Below are positions 26,862 through 37,241 of a stretch of DNA of 64,000 nt, piece after piece. Source of the DNA: Mycobacteriales bacterium. GTDB taxonomy: Bacteria > Actinomycetota > Actinomycetes > Mycobacteriales > SCTD01. Within the stretch, counting starts at the first letter, position 1. Every line of letters begins with the position of its first letter. Where the stretch lies: NCBI GenBank assembly GCA_030697205.1, contig JAUYQP010000001.1, forward strand, positions 1 through 64,000, in the 5' to 3' direction. A program made the position numbers and the translations under genes. The notes under the pieces were generated by a model. The model saw only the letters and a program-made list of their open reading frames with translations, was not told the origin of the DNA and made no database searches.

Positions 26862-29411
26862 ATGGGGGGTGGACCGCTCGTGCGCACCGGCGCGCCCGCG
26901 CGCGTCCTGCTCGTGACCGGCACCCTGCTCGCGGTCGTCGGGCTCGGCACGGGGCTGCTGCCCCACGAGCCGCTGCTCACCGACGGTCCCGACCTGCACT
27001 GGGCGCTGCTCGCCGGGCTGTTCCTGCTCGGCGACCAGGTCGGCCTGCACGTCGAGCTGCGCCGACGGACGCTCATCTTCCAGCTCACCGAGGTACAGAT
27101 GCTCGTCGGTCTCGCGCTCGTGCCGCTCCCCGAGCTGCTGCTGGCTCGTGTCCTCGCGGGCCTCGTCCACAACCTGATCAAGCGCCGCAGCGCGGTCAAG
27201 GTGGTCGGCAACGTCGCGCTGCACAGCGCCGAGGTCGTCACCGCCGCGACGCTGCTCCACCTCGTCGACCCGGCGGTAGCCCTCACGGGGGCCTGGGCCT
27301 GGCTGGTCGCCCCCGCCGTGCTGGTCGTCACGATCGTCGTGGGTCACGTGGCGCTGACCTCGCTTGCGTCTGCGCACGTCGGTGCCCGTCAGCTCGACAG
27401 GGAGTCCTTCGTCGCGCTCGCGCCGTTCCTCGCGTGCGTGGTCGCGGAGGCGCTCGTGGCGCTGCTCGTCCTCGAGCTGCTCGACACCCCGGCGGCGTGC
27501 GCGGCGCTCGTCGTGCTGGGCGCCGCCTTCGGGACCTACCACCGGGCGGTGACCCGTCAGCGCGGCCGCTTCGCGCAGCTGCAGCTGCTGTCGCACTTCA
27601 CCGAGGCGCTGGTGGGTCAGGTGGAGACCGACGAGGTCGTCGCCACGGTGCTCGAGCAGACCGCGGAGGTGCTGCGGAGCGACCGGTCCGAGCTGCTGCT
27701 CGTGGGCGATGCCGAGGGTCCGGCGCGCTGGGTCCGCCACACGCCTCTCGGTGGCCCCGTCGTCCAGGAGGGACCGCCGCCGCAGGACCACCCGGCGCTG
27801 GTCCTGGTCCGGCGGCACGAGGCCGCCGTGCTCGTGACCCGTCGCTCCGACGTCGCCGGCCGTGCGCTGCTCGCCGAGCTCGGTGCCCGCAACGCCGTCG
27901 TGGCGCCGCTGCGCCGCGGCTCGACCGTCGCCGGCGCGCTCGTCGTCGCCGACCGCAGCGACCGGATGCTCGACTTCACGTCGCACGACCGCGAGCTGGC
28001 CGAGTCGCTCGCCGCTGCCGCCACAGTGGCGCTCGACAAGGGGCGGCTCTTCGACCGGGTGCGACAGGAGGCAGCGGTGCGCGAGCACCAGGTCCTCCAC
28101 GACGCCCTCACCGGCCTGCCCAACCGCGCCCTGCTCACCCGCCACCTGCAGTCCGCCCTGCGCGAGGGCGAGGTCGGCGTGCTGCTGCTCGACCTCGACC
28201 GCTTCCAGGACGTCAACGACTCGCTCGGCCACGACGTCGGCGACCGGCTGCTGCTCAAGGTCGCGGCCCGCCTGCGTGACCGCCTCGCCCCCCGTTTCGC
28301 GGGGGGTGGCGGCTGGCTCTCGCGGCTCGGCGGCGACGAGTTCGCCGTGGTCCTGCCCGGTCTCGCCGAGGCCGACCTGCTCACCGAGGCGCAGGCGGTG
28401 CTCGGGGTCTTCGACGAGGCGTTCCCGTTGGGGGACACGGCTCTCGTCGTACGCGCCTCGATCGGTGCGGCCTGCCGCGCCCACAGCAGCCAGCCCGGCC
28501 GGCTGCTGCAGTTCGCCGAGATCGCGATGTACGACGCCAAGCGGCGTGGCGGCGGGTGCAGCGCCTACCTCGCCGGCGACGAGGACGTGGCCCGGCGGCG
28601 CCTCGAGCTGGTCGGCGCGCTGCGCCGGGCGGTCGAGGCGAGCCAGCTCACCGTCGCCTACCAGCCCAAGGTCGACCTCGCCACGGGTCGCCCGGTCGGG
28701 GTCGAGGCGCTGGTGCGCTGGACGTCGCCCGACCACGGCATCGTCGGGCCGGACGAGTTCGTGCCGCTCGCCGAGCAGTCCGGGCTCGTCGGTGCGCTGA
28801 CCACGCTCGTCCTCGACACCGCGCTGGAGCGGGCCGCGTCGTGGGCCCGCGCCGGCCGCGACCTGACCGTGGCCGTCAACATCAGCCCGCGCGGGCTCGC
28901 CGACGGCTCGCTGCTCAGCGCCGTCCCGCTGCTGCTCGAGCGGCACGGCGTCGCCCCCGACCGGCTGGTGCTCGAGCTCACCGAGGGCACCGTCATGAGC
29001 GACCCGGCCGTCAGCGTCGAGGTGCTCGAGCGGCTCGCTGCGCTGGGTGTCGGCCTGTCGATCGACGACTTCGGGACCGGCTACAGCTCGCTGGCCTACC
29101 TCAAGCGGCTGCCCGTCCACGAGGTGAAGATCGACCGGGCCTTCGTCATGGGCATGGCCGGTGACGGCGACGACGCCGCGATCGTCCGCTCGACCGTGCA
29201 CCTCGCCCACGACCTCGGCCTCACGGTGGTGGCCGAGGGCGTCGAGGACGCGGTCGCCTATGCCGGCCTGCAGGCGCTGGGCTGCGACGTCGCGCAGGGC
29301 TACCTGCTGTCGCGCCCGCTCACCGCCGACGACCTGGAGACCTGGCTCGACAGCTGGCCCGGTCACGGCCACGCCCTGCTCGGCGCGCCGCCCCAGCGTC
29401 AGCCGGTCTGA
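26862..29411 (+). CDS. Membrane GGDEF-EAL protein (cyclic di-GMP turnover)
   Basis: 849 residues. The N-terminal third (about 1-220) holds seven or so hydrophobic segments, a membrane sensor. Residues about 235-400 form a GAF-like domain (ILEQTAEVL-like LEQTAEVLRSDRSELLL). The GGDEF domain has an intact RLGGDEFAVVL (about 490). The EAL domain keeps VGVEALVRW, DDFGTGYSS and AEGVED. Both synthase and phosphodiesterase activities could be present; the balance cannot be predicted. ATG at 26862; GTG at 26880 is possible. It ends convergently over the methyltransferase gene by 13 bases. Confidence 0.93.
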   Translation: MGGGPLVRTGAPARVLLVTGTLLAVVGLGTGLLPHEPLLTDGPDLHWALLAGLFLLGDQVGLHVELRRRTLIFQLTEVQMLVGLALVPLPELLLARVLAGLVHNLIKRRSAVKVVGNVALHSAEVVTAATLLHLVDPAVALTGAWAWLVAPAVLVVTIVVGHVALTSLASAHVGARQLDRESFVALAPFLACVVAEALVALLVLELLDTPAACAALVVLGAAFGTYHRAVTRQRGRFAQLQLLSHFTEALVGQVETDEVVATVLEQTAEVLRSDRSELLLVGDAEGPARWVRHTPLGGPVVQEGPPPQDHPALVLVRRHEAAVLVTRRSDVAGRALLAELGARNAVVAPLRRGSTVAGALVVADRSDRMLDFTSHDRELAESLAAAATVALDKGRLFDRVRQEAAVREHQVLHDALTGLPNRALLTRHLQSALREGEVGVLLLDLDRFQDVNDSLGHDVGDRLLLKVAARLRDRLAPRFAGGGGWLSRLGGDEFAVVLPGLAEADLLTEAQAVLGVFDEAFPLGDTALVVRASIGAACRAHSSQPGRLLQFAEIAMYDAKRRGGGCSAYLAGDEDVARRRLELVGALRRAVEASQLTVAYQPKVDLATGRPVGVEALVRWTSPDHGIVGPDEFVPLAEQSGLVGALTTLVLDTALERAASWARAGRDLTVAVNISPRGLADGSLLSAVPLLLERHGVAPDRLVLELTEGTVMSDPAVSVEVLERLAALGVGLSIDDFGTGYSSLAYLKRLPVHEVKIDRAFVMGMAGDGDDAAIVRSTVHLAHDLGLTVVAEGVEDAVAYAGLQALGCDVAQGYLLSRPLTADDLETWLDSWPGHGHALLGAPPQRQPV

Positions 29412-29956
29412 GCCCGCTCGGCCGCAAGCAGCGCCTGCTTGTAGGCGCTGCCGAAGACGTAGTCGCCGACGCCGCCGTCGGAGCGGACCACGCGGTGGCA
29501 GGGCACCAGCACCGGCACCGGGTTGCGGCCGAGCGCCGAGCCGACGGCCCGCACCGCCGCCGGTCGCCCGATCGCCGCGGCCACCCAGGCGTAGGACCGC
29601 ACCTCGCCGACCGGGATCTCCCGGGCCGCGCCGAGCACGTCGACCTCGAACGCCGACCGTCCGCGCAGGTCGACATCGATCCCGCGTGACGAGCCGCTGG
29701 CGAGCGCGGGCAGCAGGTCGGCTGGGGGCATGGAGGGGCGGCGCAGCCCGCGGTCGAGCCGTCCCCTGACGGCCGCGCGCAGCGCCGCGTCGTCCTCGCC
29801 CGGGAGGACGAGCGACACGCCGTACGCCGACCAGGCGACCGTGAGCGGGCCGGCCGGGCCGGCGACGACCGCCCAGTCGTCGGCCGGACCGGTCCGGTCG
29901 AGGACCCGGTCGGCGAGGCCGGGCGGGGCGGGGGAGCGCAGCGAGGTCAGGTCCAT
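29399..29956 (-). CDS. ogt: Methylated-DNA--[protein]-cysteine S-methyltransferase
   Basis: Suicide repair protein that takes alkyl groups from O6-alkylguanine onto its own cysteine. 185 residues; the acceptor motif VLVPCHRVVRSDG (cysteine near 153) and the helix-turn-helix-like VRAVGSALGRNPVPV are present. ATG at 29956 lies inside the end of the ECF sigma gene, so the two are coupled by a ten-base overlap. The N-terminal domain is divergent. Co-expression with a sigma factor suggests stress-induced repair (inference). Confidence 0.92.
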   Translation of the reverse strand: MDLTSLRSPAPPGLADRVLDRTGPADDWAVVAGPAGPLTVAWSAYGVSLVLPGEDDAALRAAVRGRLDRGLRRPSMPPADLLPALASGSSRGIDVDLRGRSAFEVDVLGAAREIPVGEVRSYAWVAAAIGRPAAVRAVGSALGRNPVPVLVPCHRVVRSDGGVGDYVFGSAYKQALLAAERAQTG

Positions 29957-30456
29957 GTGACCGGGTCCTTCCGGAGCAGGGCGAGGCCGCGCGACACCTG
30001 GGCCTTGACGGTGCCGACGGGCAGGTCGAGGGCGGTGGCGACCTCGGTGTAGGGCAGGCCGACCACGTGGCGCAGCACGACGGGCGCGCGGTAGGCCTCG
30101 GGCAGGGCCGCGACGAGGTCCGCGAGGGCCCGGTCCCCGACGACCGCCTCCTCGTGACCCGCGACGCCGGTCTCGACCGGCGCGTGCACCGTCACCGGCC
30201 GACGCGAGGCGGTGCGCAGGGAGTTGCGCCAGGTGTTGAGGCAGATCGTCACGAGCCAGGGCCGCGGCTGCAGCGCCGCCCACCGCTCGGCGTCCCAGCC
30301 CGACATCGCCTTCCAGGCCGCCGCGAAGACCTCCTGGACGAGGTCCTGGGCGTCGACGCGCGAGCCGGTCAGCCGCAGCGCGGTCGTCCACACCGCGTCG
30401 GTGTGCGCGCGCACGAGTCGCGGGAACTCGAGGTCGGGGTCCGGGGTCGGGTGCAC
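29947..30456 (-). CDS. ECF-type RNA polymerase sigma factor
   Basis: 169 residues with sigma region 2 (DAQDLVQEVFAAAWKAM, about 35-52) and region 4 (LPEAYRAPVVLRHVVGLPYTEVATALDLPVG, split here by helix turn, about 118-150). GTG at 30456 is chosen. There is no anti-sigma gene beside it; the downstream partner is the DNA repair gene ogt. It is divergent from ndk with 78 bp between. The target promoters are unknown. Confidence 0.9.
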   Translation of the reverse strand: MHPTPDPDLEFPRLVRAHTDAVWTTALRLTGSRVDAQDLVQEVFAAAWKAMSGWDAERWAALQPRPWLVTICLNTWRNSLRTASRRPVTVHAPVETGVAGHEEAVVGDRALADLVAALPEAYRAPVVLRHVVGLPYTEVATALDLPVGTVKAQVSRGLALLRKDPVTWT

Positions 30457-30534
30457 GGCGACAAGAACACCACCGATGCCCGGTAGGTTGCGTGCCGCAC
30501 CCGCACCCCCGACACGTCTACGAAGGAATCACCT

Positions 30535-30945
30535 GTGGCCACCGAGCGCACCCTCGTCCTCGTCAAGCCCGACGGCGTCCGCCGCGGCCTCGCCGGCGAG
30601 ATCATCAGCCGCCTCGAGCGCAAGGGCCTCACGCTCGTCGCGATGGAGCTGCGCACGCTGCCCCGCGAGGTCGCCGAGGAGCACTACGGCGAGCACAGCG
30701 AGCGCCCGTTCTTCGGCGAGCTCGTCGACTTCATCACCGGCGGCCCGCTCGTCGCGCTCGTCGTCGAGGGCCCGCACGCCGTCGCCGGCACCCGTCGCCT
30801 GATGGGCGTCACCAACCCGGTCGAGGCGACCCCCGGCTCGATCCGCGGCGACTTCGCCCTCGAGATCGGGCAGAACCTCGTCCACGGCTCGGACTCGCCC
30901 GAGTCGGCCGCCCGCGAGATCGGGATCTTCTTCCCGTCCCTGTGA
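30535..30945 (+). CDS. ndk: Nucleoside diphosphate kinase
   Basis: Exchanges terminal phosphate between nucleoside tri- and diphosphates. 136 residues, normal length, with the start [16 protein letters not shown] and the active-site histidine in [12 protein letters not shown] (about 117). GAAGGA lies seven bases before the GTG. A terminator-like hairpin follows. Confidence 0.97.
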   Translation: MATERTLVLVKPDGVRRGLAGEIISRLERKGLTLVAMELRTLPREVAEEHYGEHSERPFFGELVDFITGGPLVALVVEGPHAVAGTRRLMGVTNPVEATPGSIRGDFALEIGQNLVHGSDSPESAAREIGIFFPSL

Positions 30946-30962
30946 CGTGACGCGCGCCACCT

Positions 30963-30987
30963 CCCGGCCCTTCCCACGCGGGCCGGG
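30963..30987 (+). terminator. Hairpin downstream of ndk
   Basis: Eight-base perfect stem CCCGGCCC/GGGCCGGG with a nine-base loop, 18 bases after the ndk stop. No U-tract. Confidence 0.55.
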
Positions 30988-31044
30988 GGTGCGCGTCGTA
31001 CGCGTGGCCGTGGGTCTGGACCTCCGGTGGAGGTCGACGGGCGC

Positions 31045-31073
31045 TTCGTCGTGGGCGGTTTCGCGGCTAGGAT
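31045..31073 (+). promoter_or_regulatory. Predicted promoter of the mre operon
   Basis: TTCGTC (31045-31050), 17-base spacer, TAGGAT (31068-31073). It lies about 75 bases before mreB and would give a leader of about 70 bases. Confidence 0.6.
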
Positions 31074-31147
31074 GGGGCAACTACGCGCCGGTCTGACCGC
31101 TCCCGGACGCGCTCCCAAGCTCCCTGATGGAAGGCCCCGCCAGCCTC

Positions 31148-32194
<1,047 letters not shown>

Positions 32195-32197
32195 CTC

Positions 32198-33124
32198 TTG
32201 CGGGGGTCCCGGCAGCTGCGGCTGCTGCTCGTCCTCTTGGTCCTCACCGCCTTCACGCTGACCGCGCTCGACTACCGGGCCGGTGGCGGCTCGGCCTTCG
32301 GGCCGGTCCGCCGCGGCGTCGACGCGGTCTTCGGGCCGGCGCAGCGCGCCGTGGGGGGAGCAGCGCGGTCGGTAGGCGACGCCCTGGGTGGGCTGCCCAA
32401 CATCGGGACCTACCGCGGCGACAACGAGGCCCTCAAGGCGGAGAACGAGCGGCTCACGGCCCTGCTCGCCGAGACCGACGACCTGCGCCGTCTCGAGAAG
32501 CAGTGGAACGACCTGCTGAAGCTCAAGGACTACGGCACCTACACCGTGGTGCCGGCCCGCATCTCGGGCTTCGGCAGCGCCTTCGGCTTCGAGCGCACCG
32601 TGACGCTCGACGCGGGCTCCAAGGACGGCGTCAAGGTCGACCAGCCGGTGGTCAACGGCCAGGGGCTGGTCGGGCGGGTCAAGCGGGTCGGGCCCTTCAC
32701 CAGCACGATCGTGCTGGTCACCGACGAGCTGTTCACCGTGGGCGTCGTGCTCGACAAGCGCAGCACCTTCGGCTTCGTCGACGGTGACGGCGGCGAGGCG
32801 ATGACGCTGAAGATCCCGCAGCGCGACGGCAAGGTCGAGGTGGGCGACCTGCTGCTCACCACCGGCTCCAGCGTGGCCGTCCCCGGCATCCCGGTCGGCC
32901 GGGTCACCAAGGTGGCCGGCGGCGGGGGAGGGCTGGCCCGCAGCGCCGACGTCGACCCGATCGTCGACCTCGGCGCGCTCGACGTCGTCGGCATCGTCAC
33001 CGACGGGCCGCGCTCGACGCCGCGGCTGCCGATCCCGCCGTCGCCGGTGCCGACGCCCGCTCCGCCCCGACCCTCGGTGACCGCCACCCCGAGCGCCACG
33101 CCGAGCGCCACCCCCTCGCGGTGA
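32198..33124 (+). CDS. mreC: Cell-shape protein MreC
   Basis: Bitopic membrane protein linking MreB to periplasmic-side wall enzymes. 308 residues: an N-terminal membrane segment (about 6-24), a coiled coil (about 70-105, NEALKAENERLTALLAETDD), a beta-rich MreC domain, and a Pro/Thr/Ser-rich tail. TTG at 32198 is three bases after mreB. Its stop overlaps mreD (GTGA). Confidence 0.92.
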   Translation: MRGSRQLRLLLVLLVLTAFTLTALDYRAGGGSAFGPVRRGVDAVFGPAQRAVGGAARSVGDALGGLPNIGTYRGDNEALKAENERLTALLAETDDLRRLEKQWNDLLKLKDYGTYTVVPARISGFGSAFGFERTVTLDAGSKDGVKVDQPVVNGQGLVGRVKRVGPFTSTIVLVTDELFTVGVVLDKRSTFGFVDGDGGEAMTLKIPQRDGKVEVGDLLLTTGSSVAVPGIPVGRVTKVAGGGGGLARSADVDPIVDLGALDVVGIVTDGPRSTPRLPIPPSPVPTPAPPRPSVTATPSATPSATPSR

Positions 33125-33627
33125 CGCCCACCCGGTTCCTGCTCGGCGCCGCCACCGTCCTCACCGCCCTGCTCCTGCAGACCACCGTCGTCACGCGGCT
33201 GCCGCTGCCGGGCGTCGAGCCCGACCTGCTGCTCGTGCTCGTCGTCGCCTTCGCGCTCGCCGAGGGGCCGCTGTCGGGCATGACGACAGGCTTCGTCGCC
33301 GGGCTGCTCAGCGATCTGCTGTCGACCCACGAGGTCGGCCGGCTGGCACTTGCCTACGCCCTCGCCGGCTACGTCGCCGGGATGCTGCGCGACGACGCCG
33401 ACCGCTCCGCGCTGCTGCCCTTCGGGGCGGTCGCGCTCGGCGGCATGACGGCCCTGCTCGCCTTCGCCGCGGAGGGCGTCCTGCTCGGCGACACCCGCAT
33501 CACCTGGGGCGCGACAGCACTCGGCCTGGCGAGCTCGGTCCCGTACGATGTGGTCCTGACGCCGTTCGTGGTCCCCGTCGTCGGGGCCCTCGTCCGCAGG
33601 CTCGACGTGGACCCGCTCCGGCGTTGA
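33121..33627 (+). CDS. mreD: Rod shape-determining protein MreD
   Basis: Integral membrane protein of the elongasome. 168 residues with about five hydrophobic segments and the family-like EPDLLLVLVVAFAL and GFVAGLLSDLL. GTG at 33121 overlaps the mreC stop. It is followed by mrdA after 36 bp. Confidence 0.9.
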   Translation: MTPTRFLLGAATVLTALLLQTTVVTRLPLPGVEPDLLLVLVVAFALAEGPLSGMTTGFVAGLLSDLLSTHEVGRLALAYALAGYVAGMLRDDADRSALLPFGAVALGGMTALLAFAAEGVLLGDTRITWGATALGLASSVPYDVVLTPFVVPVVGALVRRLDVDPLRR

Positions 33628-33663
33628 TCCCGACCGACCCCTGCCCCTGAGGAGCACCCCGGC

Positions 33664-35949
33664 GTGAGCGATCGCTCCCGGCTCCGGCTCTTCGTCCTGC
33701 AGGTCCTCGTCGTCTCGATCCTCGCCACGCTGCTCGGCCGCCTCTGGTACATCCAGGTCTACCGCGGCGAGTCCTTCGCACAGGCCGCCAACTCCAACCG
33801 CGTCCGCGAGGTCATCACCCCCGCGCCCCGCGGCGTCGTCGTCGACGCCCGCGGCCGCACCCTCGTCGACAACCGCACCGCCCTCGTCGTGTCGGTCAAC
33901 CGCTCGCTGATGCGCCTCGAGAAGGACGACGGCGAGGCGGTGCTGGCCCGGCTCGCGACCGTCGTCGGCATCCCCGCGGCCGAGCTCACCAAGAAGATCG
34001 CGCCGTGCGGCAAGGGCGACCGCCCGCCGACCTGCTGGAACGGCTCTCCCTACCAGCCGGTCCCGGTCAAGGCTTACGGCACCGACAAGCGCGCCGAGCT
34101 CGAGCGGGTCCTCATGGTGCTCGAGCACCGCGAGGACTTCCGGGGGGTGACCGCGGAGTTCCAGGCGGTCCGGGAGTACCCCGGCGGCACATCAGGCGCC
34201 CACCTGCTCGGCTACCTCGGCCCGATCTCCGACGACGAGCGCACGCAGCCCGGCTACGCCAAGGCGGTCTCCACCGCCGAGGTCGGCCGCACCGGCGTGG
34301 AGCAGGTCTACGACGCAGCGCTGCGCGGGGTCGACGGTGTGCAGCAGCTGCTCGTCGACAAGGACGGCAACGTCACGGGCGAGCAGACGGAGGGCTCGAC
34401 CGAGCCCACTGCCGGTGACCAGCTCGTGCTGTCGATCGACCGCGACGTGCAGAAGGTCTCCGAGGACGCGCTGCGGAAGTGGGTCGAGTTCGCGCGCACG
34501 CAGGACGCCCGCTGCCAGCCCGGCACCGCGCCGATCAAGTGCGGCAAGCTGCGCGCCGACTCCGGTGCCGTCGTCGTGATGGAGGCCAAGACCGGCCGGC
34601 TCGTCGCCATGGCCAGCTACCCGTCGTTCGACCCGACGCAGTTCGTCGGGGGGATCTCGACGAGCGAGTACGCCGCGCTGACCGACGAGAAGAACGGCAT
34701 CCCGCTGATCAACCGTCCGGTCCAGGGCCTGTTCGCGCCCGCCTCCACCTTCAAGGTCATCTCGACGGCGGCGGCGGTGGAGAGCGGCTTCTACTCGCTG
34801 GGCGGTACCTACGACTGCCCAGGCTCCTACGCCCCGCTCAACAACAAGCGCAACTTCGAGGGGCGCGGGCTGGGCCGGATCGATCTGCGCACCGCGCTGG
34901 TGAAGTCCTGCGACACCATCTTCTACAACTTCGCCTTCCGGCAGTGGCAGCGCGACGGCGGGCTGAAGCCGGTCGCCAACCCCGGCGACCACATGTACAA
35001 GATGGCCAAGGCCTTCGGGTTGGGCGAGCGCACCGGTGTCGACCTGCCCAGCGAGCGTCGCGGTCGGGTCCCGGACCGGGCCTACAAGCGGGCCTTCTGG
35101 GAGGACACGAAGGACGACTACTGCGCGGGGATGAAGCGGCGCAAGGACGGCGACCCGCTCAAGCAGCTCGTCACCGAGCAGTGCCTCGAGGGCTTCGTCC
35201 TGCGCGGTGGCGACACCGCCAACTTCTCCATCGGTCAGGGCGACGCGCTGGTCTCCCCTCTGCAGCTCGCCACGGTCTACGCGGCGGTCGCGAACGGCGG
35301 CACCCTGGTGACCCCGAGCGTCGCCCGCGCGCTGCTGTCCGCCGACGGCACCCGCGTCACCCCGGTCGTCACGACGCCGCGCGGCAAGGTCCCCGTCTCG
35401 GCGCAGGTCCTCGACTTCATGCGCGAGTCGCTCGGTGGCGTCACCCAGCCGGGCGGCACCGCGTCGTCGGCCTTCGCCGGCTTCCCGGTCCGCGTCGGTG
35501 GCAAGACCGGCACCGCCGAGGTCGCCAACAAGCAGGACACCTCGTGGTTCGCCTCCTTCGCACCGGTGTCGGACCCGGAGCTCGTCGTCGTCGGCATGGT
35601 GAGCCAGGGCGGCACCGGTGGCTCGATCTCCGGGCGCATGGTCGCCGACGTCTACAAGGGCATCTACGGCGCCGACGGCCGCAAGGCGGCGCTGCCGGGC
35701 GGCAAGCTCCCCGCCGCGCTGCCGCGGGTCCGGCCCGACGGGCAGATCGCCGGCCCCGGCGTGAAGGTCCCCGGCCCGGCCCCCACCGTGACCGCCCCCT
35801 ACGTCAAGCCGCAGCCCGTCCCCAAGGAGCAGTCCGCGCCCGAACCGTCGGCCGAGCCGGTGCAGGCACTCGGTGGCCCGCCCACGGCGACGCCCGCGTC
35901 GACGGCTCCCCGTCGTACGCCCCGGGTCTCCGGTCGGAGGCTCGAGTGA
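33664..35949 (+). CDS. mrdA: Penicillin-binding protein 2 (peptidoglycan transpeptidase)
   Basis: Class B PBP that crosslinks lateral-wall peptidoglycan with RodA. 761 residues: one N-terminal membrane helix (about 8-30), a dimerisation/pedestal domain (RGVVVDARGRTLVDN), and a transpeptidase domain with SxxK in FAPASTFKVIS, the second motif KSCDTIFYNF, and GGKTGTAEVANK. The C-terminal 70 residues are Pro/Ala-rich. GTG at 33664 has GAGGAG upstream. Its stop overlaps rodA (GTGA). Confidence 0.95.
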   Translation: MSDRSRLRLFVLQVLVVSILATLLGRLWYIQVYRGESFAQAANSNRVREVITPAPRGVVVDARGRTLVDNRTALVVSVNRSLMRLEKDDGEAVLARLATVVGIPAAELTKKIAPCGKGDRPPTCWNGSPYQPVPVKAYGTDKRAELERVLMVLEHREDFRGVTAEFQAVREYPGGTSGAHLLGYLGPISDDERTQPGYAKAVSTAEVGRTGVEQVYDAALRGVDGVQQLLVDKDGNVTGEQTEGSTEPTAGDQLVLSIDRDVQKVSEDALRKWVEFARTQDARCQPGTAPIKCGKLRADSGAVVVMEAKTGRLVAMASYPSFDPTQFVGGISTSEYAALTDEKNGIPLINRPVQGLFAPASTFKVISTAAAVESGFYSLGGTYDCPGSYAPLNNKRNFEGRGLGRIDLRTALVKSCDTIFYNFAFRQWQRDGGLKPVANPGDHMYKMAKAFGLGERTGVDLPSERRGRVPDRAYKRAFWEDTKDDYCAGMKRRKDGDPLKQLVTEQCLEGFVLRGGDTANFSIGQGDALVSPLQLATVYAAVANGGTLVTPSVARALLSADGTRVTPVVTTPRGKVPVSAQVLDFMRESLGGVTQPGGTASSAFAGFPVRVGGKTGTAEVANKQDTSWFASFAPVSDPELVVVGMVSQGGTGGSISGRMVADVYKGIYGADGRKAALPGGKLPAALPRVRPDGQIAGPGVKVPGPAPTVTAPYVKPQPVPKEQSAPEPSAEPVQALGGPPTATPASTAPRRTPRVSGRRLE

Positions 35950-37145
35950 CCGACTGGACCACGCCACGGGTCTCGCCGATGGCGCTGCGGCCGCGGTCGG
36001 CGTCGCTGCGCGAGCGCGCGATGGACCGCGAGTCGCCGCTGCGCAACCTCGACTGGTGGCTGATGATCTCGGTCGCCTCGCTGATCGGTGTGGGCGCGCT
36101 GCTGGTGTGGTCCGCGACCGAGCAGCGGATGGTCAACGCCGGGCTCGACCCGCAGACCTTCCTCAAGAAGCACGTCATCAACGCCGTGATCGGGCTGATG
36201 CTCGGGTCAGCCGCGGCGCTGGTCGACTACCGCGCGCTGCGCGCCTACGCGCCGATCGTCTACGGCGCGTCGTGCCTCGGGCTCGTCGCCGTGCTGTCGC
36301 CGCTCGGCTCCACGATCAATGGCGCGCACTCGTGGATCGTGCTGCCGGCCGGCTTCCAGGTGCAGCCGTCGGAGTTCGCCAAGGTCGCGCTCGTGGTCGG
36401 GATGGCGACGCTGCTCGGGGAGAAGCGCGACGGCGAGGACGCCCCGCGCGACCTCGACGTCGTGCTGCTGCTCGCGCTCGCGGCGATCCCGATGGGGCTG
36501 ATCATGCTGCAGCCCGATCTGGGTACGACGCTGGTGCTCGTCTTCGTCATCCTCGGCGTGCTGGCAGTGGCCAACGCGCCCGCCCGCTGGATCGTCGGTC
36601 TGCTGCTGGCCGGCGTGTTCGTCTGCTTCGCCGCGGTGCAGCTCGGGGTCCTCGAGGACTACCAGCTCGACCGGTTCCGGGCCTTCGCCGACCCGTCGGC
36701 CGACCCGCGCGGCGCCGGCTACAACGTCAACCAGGCGGTCACCGCGATCGGCGCGGGCGGGCTGTTCGGAACGGGGCTGTTCAAGGGCACCCAGACCAAC
36801 GGGCGCTTCATCCCCGAGCAGCAGACCGACTTCGTCTTCACCGTCGCCGGCGAGGAGCTCGGGCTGGTCGGCGCCGGCGCGATCGTGCTGGTGCTCGGCA
36901 TCGTGCTGTGGCGGGGCCTGCGGATCGCGCGGCTCACCACCGACCCGTTCGGCCGGCTGGTGGCGGCCGGGGTGGTGTCGTGGTTCGCCTTCCAGAGCTT
37001 CGTCAACATCGGGATGACGCTCGGGATCATGCCGGTGACGGGGCTCCCGCTGCCGTTCGTGTCCTACGGCGGGTCGGCGATGTTCGCCAACCTCATGGCC
37101 GTCGGGCTCCTGCAGAACGTCCACATGCGCTCCCGCGACCTCTGA
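35946..37145 (+). CDS. rodA: Rod shape-determining SEDS glycosyltransferase RodA
   Basis: Polymerises lipid II into glycan strands as the partner of PBP2. 399 residues with about ten membrane segments and SEDS signatures: GAHSWIVLPAGFQVQPSEFAKV, given here in two halves GAHSWIVLPAG and FQVQPSEFAK, and the conserved GLPLPFVSYGGSAM near the C-terminus. GTG at 35946 overlaps the mrdA stop. A C-rich run and a 60-bp palindrome follow. Confidence 0.94.
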   Translation: MTDWTTPRVSPMALRPRSASLRERAMDRESPLRNLDWWLMISVASLIGVGALLVWSATEQRMVNAGLDPQTFLKKHVINAVIGLMLGSAAALVDYRALRAYAPIVYGASCLGLVAVLSPLGSTINGAHSWIVLPAGFQVQPSEFAKVALVVGMATLLGEKRDGEDAPRDLDVVLLLALAAIPMGLIMLQPDLGTTLVLVFVILGVLAVANAPARWIVGLLLAGVFVCFAAVQLGVLEDYQLDRFRAFADPSADPRGAGYNVNQAVTAIGAGGLFGTGLFKGTQTNGRFIPEQQTDFVFTVAGEELGLVGAGAIVLVLGIVLWRGLRIARLTTDPFGRLVAAGVVSWFAFQSFVNIGMTLGIMPVTGLPLPFVSYGGSAMFANLMAVGLLQNVHMRSRDL

Positions 37146-37181
37146 CCCGCCCCCCGCCCCCCGCCCCCCGCCCGCCCCGGT

Positions 37182-37241
37182 GATCAACAGGGGATCTGCA
37201 CGGGACACGCCGGTGATTCGCGTGCAGAGCGCCTGTCGATC
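37182..37241. repeat. Palindrome family 2, left copy
   Basis: 60 bp beginning GATCAACAGG and ending CCTGTCGATC, with inner arms CTGCACG/CGTGCAG. It covers the stop codon of the DUF559 gene and lies between convergent genes. It shares 48 of 60 bases with the right copy at 38397-38456 in the same orientation. It is preceded by a run of C-rich heptamers (37150-37180). Confidence 0.8.

Noticed and set aside
33664-37145. A fusion of PBP2 and RodA
   Set aside because: The apparent long frame over rodA starts out of frame within mrdA. The genes are separate with a GTGA overlap.
37146-37181. Replication origin or special C-rich structure after rodA
   Set aside because: Only a short run of CCCCCCG-like heptamers with no DnaA boxes; described as part of the palindrome surroundings.
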